Origin: Agrypnia vestita
Lineage: Eukaryota > Arthropoda > Insecta > Trichoptera > Phryganeidae
DNA: 64,000 nt
Assembly (NCBI GenBank): GCA_016648135.1
Contig: JADDOH010023642.1
Location: 1-64,000 of the forward strand
Direction of reading: 5' to 3'
This document shows, piece after piece, positions 55,764 through 64,000 of this stretch. Both the position numbers and the translations under genes were made by a program. The notes under the pieces are model-generated. The model was not told the DNA's origin and did no database searches. It saw only the letters and a list, made by a program, of their open reading frames with translations. How positions within the stretch are numbered: the first letter of the stretch is position 1; the number at the start of each line of letters is the position of its first letter.

Positions 55764-56814
55764 GGAAAACCAATAGTTTATGACAATCGATTCTCGGTCG
55801 GATAGGTTTGTCGTTCCACATTTTTTAATGTTCTTAGTCATTTATTTAATAGTTCTGAATCTATAAAACAGCACTACGCGAAGTAAGTAAAAGAGATTCC
55901 TGCAATTTCAATTGAAACGATATGCTTGATTAGTAAAACAATAGGGCTTACCGTGTAACCTTGAAGTTTAATGCGGGCATTAGAGACATTATGAAATTAT
56001 CTTTTACCGCAACATGAATTTAGTGGAAAAATTAAAGGGAAGTGCTAATTGGCGCTTAATCGTTTTAGGCAGTAGCCGGACGCGCAACGGAATAAGAACA
56101 AATGTTAAAATATACGATTTGACTTTTGTAGGTATTTCATTGCTCTTAATCTCGCATCGGGAATTTTCCGAATTTTGGAGACTGCTGACTCAGTCCCTTC
56201 GACTCCGAATCGCAGAATATGGCGTACGCGGGTCTGGTCCATTATCCAATCATCTGATCAAAATTTACAATACATTAAATCCGTTTCTAACCTTCCTGAT
56301 GTGCCACTCATGCAACGATTGCAATGCAAGATTTATGAAAGTATATAGTTTTCGACATTTTTTACGACTCAAATATGTGGCATCTAGATGTAAAAACGCC
56401 AGTATCTATATGGATAGTGGCGCTAATAGTTAACCGTCATTATCACTCAGTTATTAAACAAGTTTAGAGATGTGAAGGTGAGATTTGAATCTTATAATAA
56501 ATCTTATAATAAATGTGTGAATCAAGACATACATATTTAAGGTCTTTTAAGGAGGGCTAATACAAACGTTTTATGACAACTGTCTCCTGATAAAGTTTAA
56601 GTAGTGCCTATTGTTCACGTAGGTATATCAACAACGCGATTTGTTGTATGTCACACAATGCTCTATCGATTTGGACTTTCTCCTTCTTTCTAAATCTCAC
56701 AATCGAATTTTGGTATTTTTGTTTGTTTTATCGTACATTTTTCACGGAGCTTGGCGTAGGAGATACAGAAAACAATACAGGTATATCGCTCTTTGTACTG
56801 TTTGTACTGTAAAT

Positions 56815-57000
56815 TCTAAAGGGCCCTGCACACATTGGCCCAACCTCGGCAGAGCCAACGTCTCGTCCAACCTCGCAAAATGGCGGACAGCGATTACACA
56901 TTAGCCAACGTATCGGCCAACCTCGCTTTGGCTAGAGCGACAGGGGCGCACTGGCACTCTTGGGGGCCCTCGGCGAGAACTAGTGAAGAGGCCCCTGCAT
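56815..57000. repeat. Non-coding repeat with acacattggcccaacc motif
   Basis: gcacacattggcccaacctc and caaaatggcggacagcgatt followed by acacattagccaacgt are shared with 61.7-61.9 kb. Part of a transposon family whose full ends are not resolved here. Confidence 0.5.
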
Positions 57001-57370
57001 TTTATGGAGATGTGCAATATCAAAGTTTGCATTTTTTTTTTAAAGTTGAACTGTCATGAACTATCATCATTACAGTAACTTATGTAGATTACGAAAAATT
57101 TATTCGCTTTAATACAAGTCGAATAAAATGATAAAAACCTTGCGAAAATTGGGAAAAGTTTTTTTTTACAAGGTTTTTATCGTTTTATTTAAGTTTTATT
57201 GAAACAAATAAATTTTTCATAATCGATAAAAGTTACTGTAATGATAGTTCAACTTTTTGCAAAAAATAAGTCAGAAATATTGAAAAAAAATGCAATCTTT
57301 GATACTGCATATCTCCATAACTATTGATATTAGGTCATGATTGTTTGAACATTTAACATAGGCAGGAATC
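57000..57370. mobile_element. Palindromic MITE, family of 31.9 and 52.1 kb
   Basis: Two long arms (from gcaatatcaaagtttgcatt and ataaaatgataaaaacc on the left, to aaggtttttatcg and aatgcaatctttgatactgc on the right) are inverted copies around a 25-base centre at about 57145-57170. Nearly the whole 370 bp can pair. Confidence 0.7.
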
Positions 57371-57822
57371 TACCGGCCATCTTATAATTTTCACATACAT
57401 TGATTGAGCTACTTAACGTGGGTCAGGGGGCTATGTGCAAGCAATTTCAAATACGTGGCTTCAAAGCCGTAGCTGCAAGTAGGCCTATTTTATATCAATA
57501 TCAAAGGTATAAGTTAAATATGTAATTGACAAATACTATGTATACTGGAAATAATCACGCTATTTATTCAAGGATTAATATTAAGCTCTTTAAAACATTA
57601 ATTTATCCTTTAGTACCTGCACTAAACCATCATTTTTTTCTTAAGTTCTTAACTTGTTTTTGCCACTTCATCGATAATTAAATTCTTACTTAAATTAATA
57701 CTTAATTATATTTATAAATAAAAGATTAGACATTAACTCCTGATTTAAAGTTGATCTAAGCATATTTTTTATTATTTTTTATTTTGAAAAGATTTGCTCA
57801 AAAGTAACAAGGAAGGGTTATT

Positions 57823-57921
57823 TTCTGGTTTGTGTCTTCTGGCCGATGTTTCGGATCCCATTGCAGGGTCCATCATCAGGGCTGATCTACGGCATAGTAT
57901 CCCAGAAGACACAAACCAGAA
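57823..57921. repeat. 20-bp inverted repeat around a GATGATGGACCCTGCAATGG-type core
   Basis: 57823-57842 and 57902-57921 are perfect inverted copies (TTCTGGTTTGTGTCTTCTGG). Between them the minus strand reads ctgatgatggaccctgcaat and gggatccgaaacatcgg, a stretch that itself can fold. Probably a transposon end. Confidence 0.65.
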
Positions 57922-57943
57922 GATTCTGAGTGGCCGTGGAAAC

Positions 57944-58372
57944 CTAAGAACATTCATAGGGATTGGTTAATATAAACTTATAAGCTATGTAAAGATTAGT
58001 AAAGAGCCCTGATTGAGATAATTCAGAAACAACATAAAAAGCGCACGCTAAACATCTAAAACACTTTTTATTCTCTAAATAGTGAACATAATTCTTTTCT
58101 TGCAATTCTAATTCATAATCCTCACTCTTTTCTACATCATGATTCAGCTTTGGCTTATCTTGTTCATTTTTGTTATTTTCATCCCATTCAGTCTTTATGA
58201 AAGTCTCATATTGGTCTACAAACTGTTTCAGCTCAATTACTAAATAACTTCTGTCAACTTCAGACAATTTAGCAATACAACATAGAACTTCGCACGGCAA
58301 AATATCAACTTTGGTGATTTCTTGGAATTTTTTGGTCTCAGCCAGGAAAAGTCCATTAAAAGGTGGTACCAA
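57944..58372 (-). pseudogene. Fragment like a TTF/ZMYM-type hAT transposase C-terminus
   Basis: A 142-residue frame contains ITKVDILPCEVLCCIAKL, EVDRSYLVIELKQFVDQYE and CFRCLACAFYVVSELSQSG, then LFTNLYIAYKFILTNPYECS. The last part resembles the segment before the hAT dimerisation block in TTF-zinc-finger hAT proteins. Assignment is by memory of the family pattern only. Confidence 0.4.
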
Positions 58373-58462
58373 AGTATAAACGGTAACCCGGGATGAATTG
58401 TGAAGCTTTCGATGCCAAAGTATAAACGGTAACCCAGGATGAATTCTGAAGCTTTCGATGCT
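58371..58462. repeat. 46-bp tandem duplication
   Basis: aaagtataaacggtaaccc through gaagctttcgatgc occurs twice with a 46-base period and a few changes. It sits at the junction of the hAT-like and P-like fragments. Confidence 0.75.
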
Positions 58463-59005
58463 CTTAGATCAAAATCTTCTTCCACTGAATATAAAATTGT
58501 TGCGAACTTAGCCCTCGATGAAATGGCAATCAGAAAGCACATCGAATATGACGGAGAAAATTATTACGGGTACGTAGATATGGGTACCGATATCAACGAT
58601 GATGATCTTGCGGTAGCAAAAGATGCTTTTTTGTTTTTATTTGACTGCCATAAATTCGAATTTCAAACTCCCATTAGCATATTTTATGTGGAAGGACCTA
58701 ACGGTCAATAGCGTGCATCTTTGATAAATGGATGTTTAGAAAAAGTTCATGCAGCTGGCGTAGAAGTAGTTTCATTAACTTTTAACGGCTGTCCCGTTAA
58801 CATATCAATGGCAAAAATTCTAGGATGATCATTTGACTATAATAATTTAAAGCCAACTTTTAAGCATCCATCTACAAACCAAGAAATTGTAATTTCTTTG
58901 GACGCATACCATATGTTAAAATTAATAAGAAATTGTTTTGAGAGTAAAAAAGTTATCATAGAAAACGAAAATAATGAAATCAATTGGAATTTTCTGAAAA
59001 AGTAA
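58437..59005 (+). pseudogene. P-element / THAP9-type transposase fossil
   Basis: The frame reads ANLALDEMAIRKHIEYDG, YYGYVDMGTDINDDDLAVAK, then past a TAG at 58709 RASLINGCLEKVHAAGVEVV and SLTFNGCPVNISMAK, a TGA at 58826, and NQEIVISLDAYHMLKLIRNC with FESKKVIIEN to a TAA at about 59003. LDEM holds the first catalytic Asp of P/THAP9 transposases. In the second motif the usual Asp is replaced by Asn (FNG). Two internal stops and the loss of Asp mean it is dead. Confidence 0.85.
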
Positions 59006-59516
59006 ACTCTCTTTAAGAAAAAGAAAACATGCATTTCGGTAACAAATTGCGGCGGCAACATATTAAATGTCATAATCAAAAATTAAAGTATGCAAGTCGA
59101 TTATTTAGTAATACTGTAGCGCCATGATTGCTTTAAGAAACCAATTTGTGTTGAAAATAAAGATTAAATTTTTTATTTTTTATATATCGCCAAAAATTAT
59201 TATCATGCAAATTATCAACCGTTTTTTTTTGGATATTTAGATTTTTTGTCTTTTATGTAAGTAGATTTGTTTTAAAAATAAAATTATGATTGTTTAAAAA
59301 TAAAAATTATGAAAAAATTATAAATTATAAAAAAATACAAACATTAATGCCTTTTATGGCGGTCATAACGTATTTATTTTAAATAACCCGTTATTCCACT
59401 ATTATATAATAAATGTATAAACATCACTATTAAAGATAACAAATATTATTGTATAAAATACATTAACGTATAACTACGTAAATACTAACATAATAATTAA
59501 TTTATTTGATGCACTA

Positions 59517-59610
59517 GGTAGTCTAGTGGTCATGACGTTTGATCTGCAGATTTTTGGTTGAAGCCTTGTTTCAGAACGCTAGCAAGTTTTTTCATATCAC
59601 AGGTACATAT
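59517..59610 (+). repeat. tRNA-derived SINE, diverged copy 5
   Basis: ggtagtctagtggtcatgac, then gatctgcagatttttggttg and tcagaacgctagcaag follow the SINE head with many changes. Confidence 0.45.
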
Positions 59611-59893
59611 TATTTATTTATAATTCAATGATTTATATAACATTTAAATAAATTCCGCATCTACGATTATAATAAGTAATTTCAGCAGTACTTTCTCATT
59701 AAAAATAACACCGTTTTTTTTTTATAAAACATTAACATTCATTAAATAAATACAGTTTGACAGAGTACGGCCCTGTTTCATCGTTTACGCCTATTTCTCC
59801 CACCGTGCGACCCAAAACAGTGTTTTTTGTATCACTTTTTTTGGCGATGGATTACGTATGCTATTCGACTTTATACGTGTATACATATATATA

Positions 59894-60217
59894 TCTATAT
59901 TATAAATACGCTGATTTCACTTTGTATACAATGATTTTGCCACGGTTCCCGTTGTGATGCGTGGCGCAGTGGATAACGCGTCTGACTGCGGATCTGAAGA
60001 TTCCAGGTTCGAATCCTAGCAGGATCGAATTTTTTTTTACGGTCGTGAATATTTTGTTTGTTGAAATTTTAATTACATTTTTATAGAAATACTGAATAAA
60101 TACTTTATCTTCATTATATCTAAACTACCCGTAATTAAAAGTGGAAATTTGCCAGATACAAATAGCCGCGAAGCGGCTGACGTAAGCAATCGGCGAAGCC
60201 GATTGCTTTCCTGCTAG
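59894..60217 (+). mobile_element. Helitron with internal tRNA-Arg-like unit
   Basis: 324 bp. It starts TCTATATTATAAATACGCTG after A and ends CTAG (60214-60217) before T. Two hairpins with GAA loops precede the end: agccgc-GAA-gcggct and, closer, aagcaatcggc-GAA-gccgattgctt (11-bp stem). A tRNA-like sequence with a Pol III type stop occupies 59955-60035. Non-coding. Confidence 0.7.
59955..60027 (+). pseudogene. tRNA-Arg-like pseudogene (from tRNA-Arg-ACG)
   Basis: From tggcgcagtggataacgcg through tctgactgcggatctgaaga and ttccaggttcgaatcctagc to aggatcg it follows insect tRNA-Arg(ACG). The changes are disabling: the 5' acceptor strand no longer pairs with the 3' strand, the anticodon reads GCG, and the anticodon and T stems each have a mismatch. 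A and B boxes are kept, and a run of T follows at 60031, a good Pol III terminator. It may still be transcribed but is unlikely to act as a tRNA. Confidence 0.75.
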
Positions 60218-60442
60218 TATTTATTAACTCGCCGATACCAATAATAATAAAATCATTTTCTGCTAGTGGATACATTTTTTACGTAATTTTTTCCTTTTGT
60301 ACGTAATTTTTTACGTAAATTTATTTAATTTTTTTAACGTATTTTTTTTTCTTTTTTTCCCTAGAAATTTTTACATAATTTTTTTCCATTCTCTTTTTTA
60401 CGCAAAATTTTTTACATAATTTTTTTCTTTTCGTTTTTTGCC

Positions 60443-60640
60443 GTTTAGTACATTTTTCATATAAATAATAACTAATAAAAACATTGCCGTTTATCTGGAA
60501 AGTCTGCCTAGTAATTATTTAAAATATTTTTTATAAATCTAGTCTGTGCAATTATTTTTTAAAACAGTTTTATTCGTTTATCTCAGAATGTACTAAAACG
60601 TCACATAAGATTAATTATATATATAGCGACGAAATATTCT
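60443..60640. mobile_element. MITE with CCGTTTAGTACAT ends, copy 2
   Basis: ccgtttagtacatttttcat at the left and tctcagaatgtactaaaacg at the right. The inner ggaaagtctgcctag and aatctagtctgtgcaat are shared with 27.6-27.8 kb. Confidence 0.6.
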
Positions 60641-60679
60641 TATTATTCATATGTAGTATCTTTTATTCTTATATATGTA

Positions 60680-61257
60680 GTGCTTTGAACGCAATAGTTT
60701 CTAATAGAAATATGTATACTGAGGCAAAACTAGTGGTACGTAATGGAATTCTGATACCGTCACTGATGTATGGAAGTGAAGCCTGGAGCTGGCAGAAGAG
60801 GAACGAAAGTAAATTGAATACAGTGGAGATGGGATCCGTCAGACATAGGTGTGGCAAATCCATTTATGATAGAGTAAAGAATGCAGATATTAGAAATGAA
60901 TGTAAAGCTAAACTTAGCATAAATAATAGAATTAAAAAAAGGATCGCTCAGATCGTTTGGGCATGTTGAGCGAATGAATGAGGAAAGAATCGTAAGAAAG
61001 ATATATATGCTATGTATAGAAAGATATTATGTAGATGGCGCCAGAAAGACAGGACCGCGGAATACGTGGCATGACTAGATTAACCAGATACTGAAACATG
61101 GTCCCGTTAGAAGCCTCAACAACCGGCGAGCTTGCATGCGAAGATGTATGAATGTGGATGAGGCGAGAATTGTAAGTCAGGACAGAAGAGTATGGCGCTC
61201 TATCCTCTCTTCCTACCCCCAAGGGGGAAACGGCGTGATGGTAAGTAAGTAAGTAGT
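60680..61257 (+). mobile_element. RTE-like LINE, 3' end
   Basis: Residues LVVRNGILIPSLMYGSEAWS, WQKRNESKLNTVEMGSVRH and RIKKRIAQIVW, then after a frameshift IYAMYRKIL-type and GPRNTWH-type sequence, match the C-terminal end of RTE reverse transcriptases. The element stops at a (TAAG)n tail (gtaagtaagtaagta, 61240-61256). Confidence 0.75.
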
Positions 61258-61684
61258 ATTTTTTTTCTTTCTTTCCTTTTTTATATAAATAAATAAAAAC
61301 TTATTCCTTAGGAAAAACATGTAAAAATATTGTCATTTTTGACGGGTTACAGCTAGTTGAATATAATAAATATTTCTGAAAATATTATTTATCCATTTTG
61401 TACAATTTTTAAAGTAAAAACCTTTATAGCCGTATATATTTAAAATATAAAATAATTCATGTATATTATTTTCAATCGGTTTGACGAAACAAATAAAAAA
61501 AAAATAGTAATTATTTTGGTTATGACTAAATAAAGTTGTTGAAATAAATTATATGAATTATAAAACTCATTCATTGTACACATAATTAATTTCTGTCCAT
61601 ACAACTAACTTTTCATTGCTCCACGATAGCTTAATGACTCATGCTTTCTTTGAAGTTTATTCAAATACCGACAAACGATGGATA

Positions 61685-62700
61685 TGAACCAAGTTTGGCC
61701 AAACCTCGCTGAGTTGCGCAAAAAAACCCCTGTACACATTGGGCCAATGTCATTTTGGGTCATCTCAGCCAATGTGTATACGGTCCGGGAACCTCGGCAG
61801 AGCGTCAAACTTGCAAAATGGCGGACAGCGATTACACATTAGCCAACGTCGGTGTCGGCGAACCTCGCAATGATCGAAGCGCGTTGCGCGTTGCCGGCTG
61901 AGCCTAGGGTTGCCAACTATACTGTTAAAAACAGTATCATATTGTTTTTCACTACATTATACTTTTTACTGTTGAACAAAAATAAAGTATACAAAATACT
62001 GTTTTCAGCATCAAAATTATTCAGACTGAAACGCTCACAGAAATATTAGTATGGATGATTTATATTCAGAATTAACAAATTTCAAAGTAATTTATAAAAA
62101 AGTATCAGAAGACAAAGATTTTCTTGAAATGAGTACTGGCCAAAAGTGGAGCCATTTATTAGTAAACAACTCAGAAGAATTTAAAAATAATACTAAAATT
62201 GTCTCATATCTACTTTCTGTTCCCGCCACCTCAGCATTTACTAAAAGAATTTTTTCAGTAATGAATGCAAAGTGGCGGGAGGATAGAAATAGAACAAATA
62301 TTAATTTAATAAAAAATGCTCCTCATTTATTTTAATTTTAGTTATAATTGTGGTGAGGCGTATGAAGTTTTTAAAAAGAGTGTAAATTAATAAGTTGTGC
62401 GAGAAGCTCTAAAAATATGTATTTAATACATTAAATAAATAAAATACTGTTCATTTTTATAAAATACTGTTTAATATTCTTCTCAGACTTAAATGTACTT
62501 TATTTCTTGTAAAAAAAGTTGACAACCCTAAAAAAAGTTGACAACTTGAGCCACGCCTCTTTCTTTTGATGTGTGCTCGAAAAACCGACTACCAAGCCAA
62601 GTTTGGCAAACGTCTCTACGCACGGCCAAAACGCCCTGTACACATTGGGCCAACCTTACTTTGGGCCAACCTCGGCCAATGTGTATAGGCTCCTTTATAC
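61685..62700. mobile_element. hAT-related region with repeated acacattgggccaa blocks
   Basis: Similar blocks (ccaagtttggc, ctgtacacattgggccaa, ggccaatgtgtata or gccaatgtgtata) stand at 61689-61790 and 62592-62690, in the same direction. A hAT dimerisation fragment lies between them. This may be two non-autonomous copies flanking an older hAT fragment, or a composite. Confidence 0.45.
62051..62335 (+). pseudogene. hAT transposase C-terminal dimerisation fragment
   Basis: 94 open codons: after KVSEDKDFLEMSTGQKWSHL comes IVSYLLSVPATSAFTKRIFS, then VMNAKWREDRNRTNINLIKN. The block LSVPxTSAFxxRxFS-VMNxKWxxxRNR is the hATC domain. It has no N-terminal half. Confidence 0.8.
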
Positions 62701-62702
62701 TC

Positions 62703-62743
62703 TCAAACTGAATTCCACGCGGGCGAAGCTGTGGCACAGCTAG
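62703..62743 (+). mobile_element. Helitron 3' end, third copy
   Basis: ccacgcgggcgaagctgtgg, cacag and CTAG (62740-62743) before T form the standard Helitron end. A partial repeat (cacagctagtaatgtatcat) follows at 62763. The matching 5' end was not identified. Confidence 0.55.
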
Positions 62744-62759
62744 TAGTATATCATATATC

Positions 62760-64000
62760 TGCACAGCTAGTAATGTATCATATACTTATTTATAAAAAAA
62801 TTATTATATCCATAACTCGTTCTAAATAAACGTATTAATATTGAAAATACAATGTTTAAAAATTTACGTCCTTACAATTTACGGTAAACTAATTTATATA
62901 AAAAGAAACAGATTGAATTTGTTAAATGTTGTATTAAATAATTTTTGTATTACCGTTTTTTGTTACGAATAAATCGTTTGACATATTCACCCTACGTTGT
63001 TTTGAAGACTAGAGCTTGATGACGGCGTGAACCCTTAGGTCAGGGCAGCAGAATGTAAGGACAGTTGCCAGGCAGTGGAGATAGAGGCGTCAAATGAAGA
63101 TTAACTGAGCTGTCAACGGCGACGAAACTGCAAAGCCACACCTGACTGGCTATGCCATCCTGGTATAATTTACATTGTTAATTTAGTAAATATTAAATTA
63201 AATTAATATAACATATATAATATTAATTACCTTCGTCAATGCTGTCTCACGTGTATTCTGGATGTATTTATAAACATTTAATATTATTCCCTCGCTTTAT
63301 TCACACAAAGGTCTCTTTCTAACTTTGTAGCCTCAGACATGGTCACCACATTTTTGTTTAATTAACAAACAAGCGTGCGTCCGCCTCGGGAGTTGGATAC
63401 GTACTTAAAGTTTTATTGCAAGTCCATCAAGACACGAATTTAACTAATCAACGATGCGTTTTCTACTAACACATTAACGGACCTGCATATTACACAAATA
63501 ATTTGTTTATGTGGTAGTTTTGGCATCCTTAACTACACTATACCAATTGTACACAGTGAGACTCACTTTAAGTGATATTCACTTTAATCTTTAAAATATT
63601 CGTTCGTTTAATAATTTAAAGGACATGTGACCCTTTTGAAACACCGTAGTAACCCGAATATAATATGATATTTTTTGACCATTTATTAACCAGAAGGATT
63701 TATTGTTAAATAATTGATTCGCGCTAAATTCAAGACCTAAATAATAGAATGTTGCATAAACAAGCCCCATTGTTTTACGCCTTTGTATCCTGCTACCCAC
63801 TTTTAACCATTGTAATAACTAAATTACTATAACATATTGTCACGTATCGTGGCTAGGGAGAAATGAATGAAAACGCTGGAAATCAATAAGTTATTTATTA
63901 ATTTTATAAATATTATAAATATTTAAAGCATTAACTTTGTGGTTCGACATTATAACATTTAGTTAAATTGTAGTAGTAGTGGTTTATACTAATTTATCTC
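62760..64000. other. Right end of the window, nothing recognised
   Basis: Mostly AT-rich. A patch of normal base composition (about 63005-63165) could be an exon or SINE, but neither strand gives a recognisable peptide or Pol III boxes. Confidence 0.3.

Noticed and set aside
56014..56433. 139-codon open frame (+)
   Set aside because: No domain, no signal, no splice context and no family resemblance; it sits in repeat-rich DNA.
57823..57921. Hammerhead ribozyme
   Set aside because: ctgatga and gaaa are present with a possible helix between them, but the base pair next to the core would be U-C, and no proper stem I next to ctgatga or cleavage triplet could be placed. I keep it only as a low-interest finding.
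59955..60027. Functional tRNA-Arg gene
   Set aside because: The 5' acceptor strand does not pair with the 3' strand, and both the anticodon and T stems have a mismatch.
1..64000. CRISPR array, bacterial operon, or rRNA
   Set aside because: Nothing of the kind is present. Short direct repeats are minisatellites or transposon parts, and genes have spliceosomal introns.

Overview
The window looks like nuclear DNA of an insect: AT-rich, intron-bearing genes, TTAGG-type repeats, and a dense load of animal transposons. The order of insect is not resolved. A Cys-for-Sec form of the selenoprotein SELENOF fits one of the insect lineages that have lost selenoproteins.

Four host genes are supported. 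(1) 627-1124 (+): a single-exon SELENOF/Sep15 homologue in which Cys replaces selenocysteine. (2) 5398-16137 (-): the muscle LIM protein Mlp84B gene. It was reconstructed exon by exon with all phases consistent; the last half-LIM exon is not visible. LIM domain 2 has two alternative versions, each split over two exons and nested as A1-B1-B2-A2. (3) 23662-41160 (+): a TSPAN13/TSPAN31 (Tsp97E-like) tetraspanin. Four of its coding segments are seen plus a second, alternative last exon 9.5 kb downstream; the first exons were not found. (4) 49837-55730 (-): a secreted glycine-rich, cuticle-like protein in three exons, with a TATA box and an initiator at matched spacing.

Most of the rest is transposable elements. 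There are three closely related mariner copies, all with broken reading frames: one inside a hAT element and one inside a TA-flanked inverted-repeat element. Other remnants are a piggyBac element, a P-element/THAP9 fossil, hAT fragments, CR1/L2-like and RTE-like LINE fragments, a tRNA-derived SINE family (five copies), several pogo/Tigger-like TA-flanked elements, and many MITEs. Two short Helitrons have both ends visible and a third 3' end is present.

The points most worth a second look are: the Helitron in intron 2 of the glycine-rich gene, which carries three arrays of perfect heat-shock elements (6, 4 and 5 contiguous units); the nested, frame-enforced alternative exons of Mlp84B; a 2-kb element with nearly identical 169-bp inverted ends whose core is a TTAGG-rich minisatellite; the two alternative tetraspanin tails; a Helitron with an internal tRNA-Arg-like unit; and mariner copies whose two ends carry the same copy-specific base changes.

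From 41.2 to 49.2 kb and from 63.2 kb to the end I see almost nothing except pogo-like elements and AT-rich sequence.
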